Positions 45,713 through 54,319 of a DNA stretch of 64,000 nt are shown here, piece by piece; positions within the stretch are counted from its first letter, which is position 1, and the number at the start of each line of letters is the position of its first letter. The DNA lies in assembly GCF_013266695.1 (NCBI RefSeq), contig NZ_JABRXF010000001.1:760236-824235 (forward strand), in the 5' to 3' direction. This DNA is from Hongsoonwoonella zoysiae (GTDB taxonomy: Bacteria; Pseudomonadota; Alphaproteobacteria; Rhizobiales; Stappiaceae). A program made the translations under genes and the position numbers. The notes under the pieces were generated by a model. It did not search any database, was not told the DNA's origin, and was given only the letters and a program-made list of their open reading frames with translations.

Positions 45713-46634
45713 GGCGATGAGCCACGGCGGGGCGCCTGCCTCGCTCAGCCCCTTCAGCCGGCTGATGAGCGGCACGGCGGGGCCGGTGATCGTCGTCGTC
45801 GCGGTGATCTTCGCCATCTGGTATCTGGGCGCGGTTTTGCTGAACGGCCAGTTGCAGCGCGATGCCTACGAGCGCGCAGGCCGCGAGGATGTGCCGCTTA
45901 CCGAATTCATCGCCGACACGCTGGCGCAGGAGCGCCCGCTGCTGCCCGCACCCCATCAGGTGGCGGTGGAAATCTGGAAGACGACGGCTGAAAAGAGCGT
46001 CACCTCCAAGCGCTCGCTGGTCTATCATTCCGGCATCACGCTATCTTCCACCCTACTCGGCTTTCTGATCGGTACCGCGCTCGGCATCGGGCTTGCCGTT
46101 CTAATCGTGCACAGCCGCGTGTTGGACAAGAGCCTGATGCCCTGGATCATCTCCTCGCAGACGATCCCTATCCTGGCGATCGCGCCGATGATCATCGTGG
46201 TGCTGAACGCCATCGGCATCACGGGAACGCTGCCAAAGGCAATGATCTCCACCTATCTCTCCTTCTTTCCGGTGGCGGTGGGCATGGTGAAGGGCCTGCG
46301 TTCGCCCGAGTTTATCCAGCTCGACCTGATGAAGACCTATTCGGCAAGCCAGGGCCAGACGCTGATGAAGCTGCGCCTTCCTTCGGCAGCCCCCTTCCTC
46401 TTCGCCTCCATGAAGGTGGCGGTGGCCGCAAGCCTCGTCGGCGCAATCGTCGGCGAACTTCCGACCGGCGCGGTGGCAGGGTTGGGCGCGCGCCTCCTTG
46501 CCGGGTCCTACTACGGACAGACGATCCAGATCTGGTCGGCGCTTATCGTCGCCGCCGTGATAGCGGCAAGCCTCGTCACCATCGTCGGCGTGTTCGAGCG
46601 CATCGTCCTGAAGCGCATGGGGATGGCGCAATGA
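45702..46634 (+). CDS. ABC transporter permease (first of two)
   Basis: The 310-residue inner-membrane protein has six to seven helices, an unusual periplasmic stretch after the first helix (about 50-95), and an EAA-type loop SASQGQTLMKLRLPSAAPFLF that contacts the ATPase. It is in the binding-protein-dependent transport family of SsuC/TauC type. It overlaps both neighbours, as expected in one operon. Confidence 0.9.
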   Translation: MTTEAMSHGGAPASLSPFSRLMSGTAGPVIVVVAVIFAIWYLGAVLLNGQLQRDAYERAGREDVPLTEFIADTLAQERPLLPAPHQVAVEIWKTTAEKSVTSKRSLVYHSGITLSSTLLGFLIGTALGIGLAVLIVHSRVLDKSLMPWIISSQTIPILAIAPMIIVVLNAIGITGTLPKAMISTYLSFFPVAVGMVKGLRSPEFIQLDLMKTYSASQGQTLMKLRLPSAAPFLFASMKVAVAASLVGAIVGELPTGAVAGLGARLLAGSYYGQTIQIWSALIVAAVIAASLVTIVGVFERIVLKRMGMAQ

Positions 46635-47785
46635 GCGGTGCAAGCCTCACGTTTACCGGGCAGGGAGCTGTGGGCGTCGGCCGTTATCTCGCCTGGACCA
46701 TCGTCGCCCTCGCTTTATTCTCCTTGCCGCAGACGGCCTTCACGAACGGGCCTTCGGTCATCGGATCGGCCGACCTGATGCTGGCTCCGATCCTGCTCGG
46801 CGGAGCCGCGATCATGCTGGCGCTGGGCGTAGGCCCCCGCCGGCTGGTCGATCTCGCGCTCCTGGCGGTTTCGGTTGTCGCGGCCATCCAGCTCCTGCGG
46901 GCCGTGGGCGCCAATTACGACAAGGCGGAAGGCGGCTTCTGGACCCTCGTGGCTGCGCTGTGGCTCGCCTCCTGGCTGTTCGTCGAGCGCCTGTCGGGCT
47001 GGGACGCGAAATCGCCGACGGCGAAACGTGCGATCGGGCTTCTGATCCCTGCGCTCTTCGGCGTCTGGGTGCTGGTGCTCTGGCAGCTTTTCGTCGTCGG
47101 ATTCGGCGTATCGCCCGTGCTGCTGCCCCCGCCGTCGGCAATCGGCGCGCGCTTCGCAAGCTCGCTGCCGACGCTCTGGGCCGATTTCCGGCAAACGTTC
47201 CTGAAGGCCGTACTCATCGGCTATGCGATCGGCTGCGGCAGCGCCTTCATCGTCGCGATCCTCGTCGACAAGGTCGATTTCCTCCGTCGCGGCCTGCTGC
47301 CGATCGGCAACCTCGTCTCGGCGCTTCCAATCGTCGGCGTCGCGCCGATCATGGTGATGTGGTTCGGCTTCGACTGGCCGTCCAAAGCCGCCGTCGTCAT
47401 CATCATGACCTTCTTCCCCATGCTGGTGAACACGGTAACGGGCCTTGCGAGTGCTGATCGCATGCAGCGCGACCTGATGACCACTTACGCAGCGGATTAC
47501 TGGCAAACGCTCTTGAAATTACGTCTTCCGATGGCTTTGCCCTTTATTTTCAACGCGTTGAAGATAAACTCCACTTTAGCGCTCATCGGGGCGATCGTAG
47601 CGGAGTTTTTCGGCACGCCGATCGTGGGAATGGGCTTCAGAATATCCACCGAAGTCGGCCGTATGAACGTCGACATGGTCTGGGCGGAGATCGCCGTCGC
47701 CGCACTGGCGGGCTCCGTCTTCTACGGATTGGTGACGCTCCTGGAACGGGTGTTCACCTTCTGGCATCCGTCAGTTCGGGGATAA
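46631..47785 (+). CDS. ABC transporter permease (second, with extra N-terminal helices)
   Basis: The 384-residue permease begins at ATGA with the previous stop. The first about 130 residues contain four extra hydrophobic segments (LVDLALLAVSVVAAIQLL among them). The standard permease core follows with EAA loop AADYWQTLLKLRLPMALPF. It probably pairs with the first permease as a heterodimer. Toward the 3' end the codon use is slightly more AT-rich (about 47510-47580). Confidence 0.9.
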   Translation: MSGASLTFTGQGAVGVGRYLAWTIVALALFSLPQTAFTNGPSVIGSADLMLAPILLGGAAIMLALGVGPRRLVDLALLAVSVVAAIQLLRAVGANYDKAEGGFWTLVAALWLASWLFVERLSGWDAKSPTAKRAIGLLIPALFGVWVLVLWQLFVVGFGVSPVLLPPPSAIGARFASSLPTLWADFRQTFLKAVLIGYAIGCGSAFIVAILVDKVDFLRRGLLPIGNLVSALPIVGVAPIMVMWFGFDWPSKAAVVIIMTFFPMLVNTVTGLASADRMQRDLMTTYAADYWQTLLKLRLPMALPFIFNALKINSTLALIGAIVAEFFGTPIVGMGFRISTEVGRMNVDMVWAEIAVAALAGSVFYGLVTLLERVFTFWHPSVRG

Positions 47786-47820
47786 TGGACACGGATGCCA
47801 AAACCAGAGGGAGCTTGAGA

Positions 47821-48801
47821 ATGAAGAAATTGATGCTCGCCGCCGCCGCCCTTGCCATGGGGCTCGGAACCGCCCAGGCGGCCGACGAAGTCACGCTGCA
47901 GCTTAAGTGGGTCACCCAGGGCCAGTTCGCAGGCTACTACGTGGCCAAGGACAAGGGCTTCTACGAGGAAGAGGGCCTTGACGTCACGATCAAGCCGGGC
48001 GGGCCGGACATCGCTCCGCCGCAGGTGATCGCCGGCGGTGGCGCCGATGTCATCGTCGACTGGATGCCGTCCGCGCTTGCCTCGCGCGAGAAGGGCGTGC
48101 CGCTCGTCAATATCGCCCAGCCGTTCAAGAAGTCCGGAATGATGCTGACCTGCCTGAAGGAAACCGGCATCGAAAAGCCGGAAGACCTGCGCGGCAACAC
48201 GCTCGGTGTCTGGTTCTTTGGCAACGAATATCCGTTCCTGTCGTGGATGGCTCACCTCGGCATTCCGACCGACGGCAGCGAGGAAGGCGTGACCGTGCTG
48301 AAGCAGGGCTTCAACGTCGACCCGCTCCTGCAAAAGCAGGCTGCCTGCATCTCCACGATGACCTACAACGAATACTGGCAGGTGATCGACGCCGGAATCC
48401 CGGAAGAAGACCTGATTGTCTTCAAGTATGAGGATCAGGGCGTGGCCACGCTCGAGGACGGCCTCTACGTTCTGGAGGGAAATCTCGACTATCCCGAGTT
48501 CGTCGACAAGATGGCCCGTTTCGTGAAGGCGTCCATGAAGGGCTGGGAGTACACCCGCGAGCACCCGGAAGAAGCGGCGGAAATCGTGCTTGAGAACGAC
48601 GCCACCGGCGCGCAGACCGAAAAGCACCAGATCCGCATGGTCGGCGAGATCAACAAGCTGACGGAAGGCTCCGACGGCACGCTTGACCCGGCCGACTACC
48701 AGCGCACGGTCGACACGCTGCTGGCCGGCGGCTCGGACCCGGTCATTACCGCTGAGCCGGAAGGCGCGTGGACCCACGCGGTTACGGACAGGATCAAGTA
48801 A
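47821..48801 (+). CDS. ABC transporter substrate-binding protein (NMT1/THI5-like)
   Basis: ATG 47821 follows GAGGGAGCTTGAGA. The 326-residue protein has a Sec signal ending GTAQAAD and the NMT1-type fold (TLQLKWVTQGQFAGYYVAKD, then FYEEEGLDVTI). Relatives bind thiamine-pyrimidine precursors, riboflavin or similar rings. Its place after the pyrimidine catabolic enzymes suggests uptake of uracil, thymine or a related compound; this is inference. A strong terminator follows. Confidence 0.9.
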   Translation: MKKLMLAAAALAMGLGTAQAADEVTLQLKWVTQGQFAGYYVAKDKGFYEEEGLDVTIKPGGPDIAPPQVIAGGGADVIVDWMPSALASREKGVPLVNIAQPFKKSGMMLTCLKETGIEKPEDLRGNTLGVWFFGNEYPFLSWMAHLGIPTDGSEEGVTVLKQGFNVDPLLQKQAACISTMTYNEYWQVIDAGIPEEDLIVFKYEDQGVATLEDGLYVLEGNLDYPEFVDKMARFVKASMKGWEYTREHPEEAAEIVLENDATGAQTEKHQIRMVGEINKLTEGSDGTLDPADYQRTVDTLLAGGSDPVITAEPEGAWTHAVTDRIK

Positions 48802-48828
48802 GAGGAAATCAGGCTCCAATCGCCGAAG

Positions 48829-48857
48829 GGGCGCCGCAATCGCGGCGCCCTTTTTTT
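48829..48857 (+). terminator. Rho-independent terminator ending the pyrimidine operon
   Basis: GGGCGCCGC (48829-48837) pairs with GCGGCGCCC (48842-48850), and T7 follows. Confidence 0.92.
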
Positions 48858-48886
48858 ATTCACTGCCATGTCCGTGCTGCACACAC

Positions 48887-48924
48887 TGTACAATATGGAC
48901 ATTCTGGACATTATCGCCTATATT
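48887..48924 (+). promoter_or_regulatory. Promoter and triple-repeat operator of the toxin-antitoxin module
   Basis: TGGACA (48896-48901) and TATATT (48919-48924) are 17 bases apart, a good sigma70 promoter. Three adjacent 9-bp direct repeats cover the -35: TGTACAATA (48887), TGGACATTC (48896) and TGGACATTA (48905). This is the layout expected for an autoregulated antitoxin. Confidence 0.7.
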
Positions 48925-48945
48925 ACGGGCATGAAGGAGACGACC

Positions 48946-49647
48946 ATGCCCACGATGAAAACCGCCGGCAATGACACCGAAAACCGTCTTCATGTTTCCT
49001 TGCCAAGACTTCAGGCGGAACTGCGGTTCGAAAATCCGGACGTACCGACGCCGCTACTCGACACTATGGGTGAGGCCATGGCCAAATTCGTCAACGCCGC
49101 GGGAAGCATGGACATGAAAGCTCTCGCTGCGTTGAGTGGAAGTACGAACGAGCTTCTTGTAGCCGTGTGCCGGGTTATTGCCGACAAGCCCCCCATCCAG
49201 GAGCCGGGTAACGCTCCTCCCGTCGAAGTTTCGACGGGCGAAGGCCTCGGGACACCCTTGAGTAAAGCAAAGGCGGCCGAACGCCTGCTCCGACTGGCAG
49301 AGCCCACCGCCCTGGAAAGTTGGGCGGGCAATGTCTGGCGCCCGTCGGACATCAAGGATCGGCTCGGGATTTCACGGTCCACACTGGACAACTGGCGACA
49401 AAAGAACATGGTGATTGCGCTGAATAAAGGGCTGAGAGCGCATGTCTATCCTGCCGACCAGTTTGCCGAAGGGCGTCCGGTCAAGGGGCTGAAAGGGATA
49501 GTCGCGGCAGCGGCTGGTAATCATCACGTCGCATGGCGGTGGCTCGTCACGCCACATATCGATTTTGACAAGACGCCTCCTTTGACGGCTCTGAAAGAGG
49601 GGCAGGTCGAAGCCGTATTGGACGCGGTTCATCGGTCCTTTTCATAA
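48946..49647 (+). CDS. Antitoxin of the Xre/MbcA/ParS-like type
   Basis: AAGGAG at 48934-48939, six bases before ATG 48946, fixes the start and gives 233 residues. The N-terminal 100 residues are not recognised. An HTH lies at about 131-153 (WRPSDIKDRLGISRSTLDNW). The C-terminal part (165-228, YPADQFAEGRPVKGLKGI then AWRWLVTPHIDFDK) resembles the ParS/MbcA toxin-binding domain. It should neutralise the RES toxin downstream and repress its own promoter. It is longer than classic Xre antitoxins of RES modules. Confidence 0.8.
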   Translation: MPTMKTAGNDTENRLHVSLPRLQAELRFENPDVPTPLLDTMGEAMAKFVNAAGSMDMKALAALSGSTNELLVAVCRVIADKPPIQEPGNAPPVEVSTGEGLGTPLSKAKAAERLLRLAEPTALESWAGNVWRPSDIKDRLGISRSTLDNWRQKNMVIALNKGLRAHVYPADQFAEGRPVKGLKGIVAAAAGNHHVAWRWLVTPHIDFDKTPPLTALKEGQVEAVLDAVHRSFS

Positions 49648-49653
49648 GGTCAC

Positions 49654-49688
49654 GATCCCGGATCGAGCCTGACCGGGGATCTTTTATT
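49654..49688 (+). terminator. Hairpin with T-rich tail between antitoxin and toxin
   Basis: GATCCCGG (49654-49661) pairs with CCGGGGATC (49673-49681) with one bulge, and TTTTATT follows. A second inverted repeat, GCATTCG (49729-49735) and CGAATGC (49762-49768), also precedes a T5 run. Either could reduce toxin transcription. Confidence 0.5.
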
Positions 49689-49820
49689 GCCTATTCCGAC
49701 ATTCGGTGCTGCGGCACGGCCCGGAATTGCATTCGAATATGCTTTGGATGAAGATTCGGGGCGAATGCCGGTTTTTCAAAATTCTCCGCTGAAGTTTCAT
49801 TCCGAGCGGTGATATCAATT

Positions 49821-50408
49821 ATGCCTTTGGATTCGAAAGAAATTTCTCGCTTGTTACAGCCCTTCAAGCCGATACGGTGGCTCAGGGTTATGCGCAGCGA
49901 ATTCGAAGAAACCCCCTTGGGCGTTGGTGCGGGGTCTTCACGCTTTTCTCCACCCGACAATCATTTCCATATTCTCTACGCGGCCTGCGATCTGGTTTCC
50001 GCGATCGCCGAAACGGTCATTCGCGACAGGTTCGAAGCCGTCGATAATCGCAAGCTTCTTGCCTCCGAACTAGACGAATGGTCCGTTGCGGAAATCTCGG
50101 CGACGGAAAGTCTGAACCTGCTCGACCTGCGAACGATCGGCGCGTTGCGGCTGGGGTTGGATACCGACGCTGTCGGGGCGAAAGCACACGAGAAATCCCG
50201 GCAATTCAGCAGCGAACTGCACGACGATTTCCCTAATATCGATGGCATTCTCTACCGTTCGAGGCTGACCGGAAGAGATTGCATCGCCATCTACAAGCGC
50301 GCCATCAAGCATAAACTGACATCCGGCGAGGCGGTGCACCTGCCCCGCGCACCAAGGCTGGAAGATGCATTTTCCGACCTTGCCGTCACGCTCGAATACG
50401 ATCTTTGA
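49821..50408 (+). CDS. RES-domain toxin
   Basis: The 195-residue protein has the RES domain of NAD+-degrading toxins. The conserved Arg, Tyr, Glu and Ser are visible as R41 in SSRFSPP, Y53 in HILYAACD, E64 in AIAETVI and S147 in ILYRSRLTG. The fold is related to ADP-ribosyltransferases. The start could also be GTG 49809, but neither start has a strong ribosome-binding site. The 173-base gap to the antitoxin is unusual, because RES modules are normally tightly linked. It is convergent with folC. Confidence 0.86.
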   Translation: MPLDSKEISRLLQPFKPIRWLRVMRSEFEETPLGVGAGSSRFSPPDNHFHILYAACDLVSAIAETVIRDRFEAVDNRKLLASELDEWSVAEISATESLNLLDLRTIGALRLGLDTDAVGAKAHEKSRQFSSELHDDFPNIDGILYRSRLTGRDCIAIYKRAIKHKLTSGEAVHLPRAPRLEDAFSDLAVTLEYDL

Positions 50409-50429
50409 AGCGGATTTCCGGTGCCGGTG

Positions 50430-51740
50430 TCAAACCGGCGGCGTGCCGTTCAGCGCCAGAACTTCGCCGACAAGATAAAGCGAACCGCAGATGAGAATGC
50501 GCGGCGGTTCGCCGTCCTTTTCCGCGCATGCCGCGATATCCACCAACGCGGCTTCCAGGCTGTCGAACGGGGTCGCCTCCAGTCCGGCTTCCCGCGCGCT
50601 GTCCGCGAGCTCGAAGGGTTCGCGCCCGTTTTCCGTGGCGCTAAGAGGGATCGTCGCGACATGGCGGGCAAGGCCCTCGAATGCGCGGAAAAACCCCACC
50701 GGATCCTTCGTGTTCAACATGCCGCAGACGACGTAAAGCGGGCGGGAGCAACGCTCTTCCTGCTCGCCCATGAAAGCGGCGACGGCCACCCCGGCACCCG
50801 GATTATGCCCGCCATCCAGCCACACTTCGGCCCCTTGCGGGCATTGATCGACGATGCGGCCATGCATGAGCGGCTGCAGCCGGCCTGGCCAATCGACCTT
50901 CTGGAGACCTTTTTCAACCGCCGGCACCTCCGGAAAGAGGCCCGCGACACGAAGGGTGGCAATGGAAAGGCCTGCGTTTTCAACCTGATGATGGCCCCTG
51001 AGGCCGGGCAGGGGGAAATCGAACAACCCGCCCTCATCCTGGTAGATCAGCCGGCCGTTTTCTTCATACGTTGCGAAATCCTGCCCGAACACGCGGATGG
51101 GCGAACGATTGCTAAGCGCCACCCGCTCTATGACCTGTAATGCGACATCTTCCTGCGCGGCGGTGACGACGGGTACGCCCTGCTTGACGATGCCGGCCTT
51201 TTCAGCTGCGATCCCTTCGAGCGAAGCGCCGAGATATCGCTCGTGATCCATCGATATGGACGTGATCACGCTGGCGGCCGGCCTGTCGATCACATTCGTC
51301 GCGTCCAGCCGGCCGCCAAGGCCGACTTCCAGCAGCAGCGCATCCGCCGGTTCCTCGGAAAACAGAAGAAAGGCGGCGGCGGTCGTGATTTCGAAGAAGG
51401 TGATCTCGGCACCGCCGTTCGCCTGCTCGCAACGGTCGAGCGCCGCCGTAAGCCGCACATCGTCCACGAGCGACCCGGCAAGACGGATGCGTTCATTAAA
51501 GGCAACGAGATGAGGTGACGTATAGACGTGAACGCGCTTGCCGGCGGCTTCCATGATGGCGCGCATTGTCGCCGTCGTGGAGCCCTTGCCATTGGTTCCC
51601 GCCACATGGATGACCGGCGGCAGCTTTCGCTCCGGATGATCGAGCGCGGCCAGAAGCCGTTCCATCCGGCCGAGCGAAAGATCTATCTCGCGCGGGTGAA
51701 GCGCGAGAAGCCGTTCAAGAATCGCGGCGACCTGATCCAT
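50430..51740 (-). CDS. folC: Bifunctional folylpolyglutamate synthase/dihydrofolate synthase
   Basis: The 436-residue Mur-ligase-fold enzyme adds glutamate to dihydropteroate and folates. HVAGTNGKGST is the ATP loop, and SPHLVAFNERIRL and ITSISMDHERYLG are further family motifs. I start at ATG 51740. An in-frame TTG at 51755 has no better ribosome-binding site. It is the last gene of the trpF-trpB-trpA-accD-folC order usual in this group. Confidence 0.93.
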   Translation of the reverse strand: MDQVAAILERLLALHPREIDLSLGRMERLLAALDHPERKLPPVIHVAGTNGKGSTTATMRAIMEAAGKRVHVYTSPHLVAFNERIRLAGSLVDDVRLTAALDRCEQANGGAEITFFEITTAAAFLLFSEEPADALLLEVGLGGRLDATNVIDRPAASVITSISMDHERYLGASLEGIAAEKAGIVKQGVPVVTAAQEDVALQVIERVALSNRSPIRVFGQDFATYEENGRLIYQDEGGLFDFPLPGLRGHHQVENAGLSIATLRVAGLFPEVPAVEKGLQKVDWPGRLQPLMHGRIVDQCPQGAEVWLDGGHNPGAGVAVAAFMGEQEERCSRPLYVVCGMLNTKDPVGFFRAFEGLARHVATIPLSATENGREPFELADSAREAGLEATPFDSLEAALVDIAACAEKDGEPPRILICGSLYLVGEVLALNGTPPV

Positions 51741-51894
51741 TGGTATTCGTTCCAACCGGCTTCGACATGCTGACGCCAGCGTGGCGGGACAGCGGCCCGC
51801 ATTCGATTACGGTCCCGCAAGGTTGCCCGCAAGAGGGCTTTTTCAACATGTCGAAAAAAGAACAGTCAACGACGCGATACCGTCCGAAGCGCTC

Positions 51895-52884
51895 TTACTC
51901 GGCAGCCTTTGGCTGCTCCTGACCGCCTTTTTCGGTTTTCGCCGGTACCTCGCCCGCGCCTTCGGCGCGTTTTGCCGGCTCTTCGAGTTCCAGCGCGGCC
52001 TGGACGCCGACTTCATCGAGCGTCGGCACCTCGACCTCACGCTTCATCAGGATGGAGCAGAGACGGGCGATTGTTTCCCCCAATTCATGGCGATGGACGA
52101 CCATGTCCACCATACCGTGCTCCAGCAGATATTCCGCCGTCTGGAAGCGCTCAGGCAGCTTCTCGCGGATCGTCTGCTCGATGACGCGCGGGCCGGCGAA
52201 ACCAATGAGCGCGCCCGGCTCGGAGATATGGATGTCGCCAAGCATGGCGTAGGACGCCGTCACACCGCCGGTGGTGGGGTTGGTGAAGACGACGATGTAG
52301 GGAAGGCCCGCTTCACGCAACATCTGCACGCCGACCGTGGTGCGCGGCATCTGCATGAGGGAGAGAATGCCTTCCTGCATGCGCGCGCCGCCCGAAGCGG
52401 CGAAAAGCACGAATGGCGTCTCGTTTTCGACCGCCGTTTCCATGCCTTTCAGGATCGCCTCGCCCGCGGCCATACCCAGAGAACCGCCCATGAAGGAGAA
52501 ATCCTGAACGGCGACGGTGATCGGCTGGGCCTTCAGCTTGCCGCTGGCGACCATGACCGCATCGTCCATTTCCGTCTTGGCGCGAGCGTCCTTCAACCGG
52601 TCGACGTAGCGCTTTTCATCACGGAACTTGAGTGGATCGGCAGCGACCTGCGGAGTTTCGACGACTTCGTACTCACCGCCGTCGAAGAGGAATTCGAGGC
52701 GCTTTTTCGCCGGGATGCGCATGTGGTGGCCGGAATTCGGCACTACCCACTGGTTTGCCTCAAGGTCCCGGTGAAAGACCATTTCCCCCGTTTCGGGGCA
52801 TTTGATCCAGAGATTTTCCGGCGTGTCGCGCTTCACGAGGAAGCTGCGGATTTTCGGCCGGACGACGCTGTTGATCCAGTTCAA
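51895..52884 (-). CDS. accD: Acetyl-CoA carboxylase carboxyltransferase subunit beta
   Basis: The 329-residue subunit transfers CO2 from biotin-BCCP to acetyl-CoA. The carboxyltransferase core has [10 protein letters not shown] and [17 protein letters not shown]. The N-terminal zinc-finger site of E. coli AccD (C27, C30, C46, C49) aligns to C29, T32, V48 and S51, so three of four ligands are gone. The C-terminal tail is acidic and lysine-rich. The gene lies between trpA and folC. Confidence 0.94.
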   Translation of the reverse strand: MNWINSVVRPKIRSFLVKRDTPENLWIKCPETGEMVFHRDLEANQWVVPNSGHHMRIPAKKRLEFLFDGGEYEVVETPQVAADPLKFRDEKRYVDRLKDARAKTEMDDAVMVASGKLKAQPITVAVQDFSFMGGSLGMAAGEAILKGMETAVENETPFVLFAASGGARMQEGILSLMQMPRTTVGVQMLREAGLPYIVVFTNPTTGGVTASYAMLGDIHISEPGALIGFAGPRVIEQTIREKLPERFQTAEYLLEHGMVDMVVHRHELGETIARLCSILMKREVEVPTLDEVGVQAALELEEPAKRAEGAGEVPAKTEKGGQEQPKAAE

Positions 52885-53024
52885 GGCTCGATCCGTTTCC
52901 TGACCGGTTTGCTCCCGATGCCGGAAGGCCGATCAATTCCTTTCAGTCCCGGCACACGGAACCGCTCCTGCGCGCCGCTCGAATTCGAATTACTTCGTCT
53001 TTTAGCAGAAGCGGGGGCGTGCCG

Positions 53025-53858
53025 TCAGCCCGTCTTGGCCATGCGGGCACCCTCCGCAATTTCGCGAACGCATTCCGTGACAGCCGAAACCGTCTTTTCC
53101 GTGGCAAGGCCCGCTTCGTCCAGGCTTTCCCGCACGGCTTCCACCAATACCGACCCGATCACGACCCCATCGGCGTTCCTGCCGATTTCCCGCGCCTGAT
53201 CGCCGGTCTTGACACCGAAGCCTACGGCAACGGGAAGGGCCGTGTGGCCCTTGATGCGGTTAACCGCCACGGCGACCTTTTCCGCGTCAGGCGCGGCCGT
53301 GCCCGTGATGCCGGTGATCGACACGTAGTAGACGAAGCCGGAGGTATTGGCGAGAACGGCCGGCAGACGCTTGTCATCCGTGGTCGGCGTGGCGAGGCGG
53401 ATGAAGTTCAGGCCCGCTTCGAGCGCCGGGATACAAAGTTCATCATCGGCCTCCGGCGGAATATCGACAATGATGAGCCCGTCGACGCCAGCTTGTTTCG
53501 CTTCCACCACGAACTTCTTCGGATCGCGCACGTAGACCGGATTGTAGTAGCCCATCAGGACGATCGGCGTCTCATCGTCCTTTTCGCGGAACCGGCGCAC
53601 CATGGAAAGCGTCTTGTCCATGGTCTGGCCGGCGGCAAGTGCGCGCTGCGACGACCGCTGGATGGGAACGCCCTCCGCCATCGGGTCCGAAAACGGCATG
53701 CCAAGCTCGATGACATCCGCCCCCGCCCCGGGAAGGGCGGTCAGGATCGCCTCGGACGTTTCAAGGTCCGGATCGCCCGCCGTGATAAAGGTGACGAACG
53801 CCGGGCGCCCGGCCTCCCTGCAGGCCGCGAAGCGGCGGTCGATGCGAGATTCTGCCAT
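53025..53858 (-). CDS. trpA: Tryptophan synthase alpha subunit
   Basis: The 277-residue TIM barrel splits indole-3-glycerol phosphate into indole and glyceraldehyde phosphate. The catalytic Glu is in [15 protein letters not shown] and Asp in [14 protein letters not shown]. Its ribosome-binding site (AGAAGAA) is weak and lies in the eight-base gap after the inserted membrane-protein gene. TrpB follows upstream beyond that insertion. Confidence 0.94.
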   Translation of the reverse strand: MAESRIDRRFAACREAGRPAFVTFITAGDPDLETSEAILTALPGAGADVIELGMPFSDPMAEGVPIQRSSQRALAAGQTMDKTLSMVRRFREKDDETPIVLMGYYNPVYVRDPKKFVVEAKQAGVDGLIIVDIPPEADDELCIPALEAGLNFIRLATPTTDDKRLPAVLANTSGFVYYVSITGITGTAAPDAEKVAVAVNRIKGHTALPVAVGFGVKTGDQAREIGRNADGVVIGSVLVEAVRESLDEAGLATEKTVSAVTECVREIAEGARMAKTG

Positions 53859-53866
53859 TTGTTCTT

Positions 53867-54310
53867 CTACTTAATCCAGGGCACGATTGAACTGACAACT
53901 CCGAATACTCCCATGACCCAGAACACAATATTGAATGTCTGGCGATATGAGAGCACAGCTTCCTTTTTTTCCGACTTTTCTATCAGTCTTATAGTATCTG
54001 TTTTTAGTTTTTCCGAGAGCAGAACCTCAGCATATTCTAAATGTTTTTCAGCATTCTTCATAAGCTGAGAACACCTTGAATCCAATAATTTAAAACAAAT
54101 AGAAAATACGACTAATAAAATTGACAAAATAAACGCGACGAAACTCTGATTATCTCGAAGAGCCGTAAAGTATGCTGCAAATATAAATGCCGATGAAAGA
54201 AGGAAAAATCTGAACAAACTCATCCTTTGTTGAGCGTGGATTTCAAACCATTTCAACGCAATGCTATTTGCAGCTTCAAAAGCTGAGCTATTATCAGTCT
54301 CGCTAAACAC
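53867..54310 (-). CDS. AT-rich three-TM membrane protein inserted between trpB and trpA
   Basis: The start is GTG 54310; GAGG overlapping the trpB stop seven bases upstream is the ribosome-binding site. The 147 residues have three hydrophobic segments (about 34-51, 56-76 and 126-145) and a charged helical stretch at 78-118. The N-terminal motif [17 protein letters not shown] before the first helix is characteristic of small membrane proteins annotated RipA-like or SLATT-like, from memory and not checked. Composition is far more AT-rich than trpA and trpB, indicating acquisition. Function unknown. Confidence 0.82.
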   Translation of the reverse strand: MFSETDNSSAFEAANSIALKWFEIHAQQRMSLFRFFLLSSAFIFAAYFTALRDNQSFVAFILSILLVVFSICFKLLDSRCSQLMKNAEKHLEYAEVLLSEKLKTDTIRLIEKSEKKEAVLSYRQTFNIVFWVMGVFGVVSSIVPWIK

Positions 54311-54319
54311 AGAACAGCC

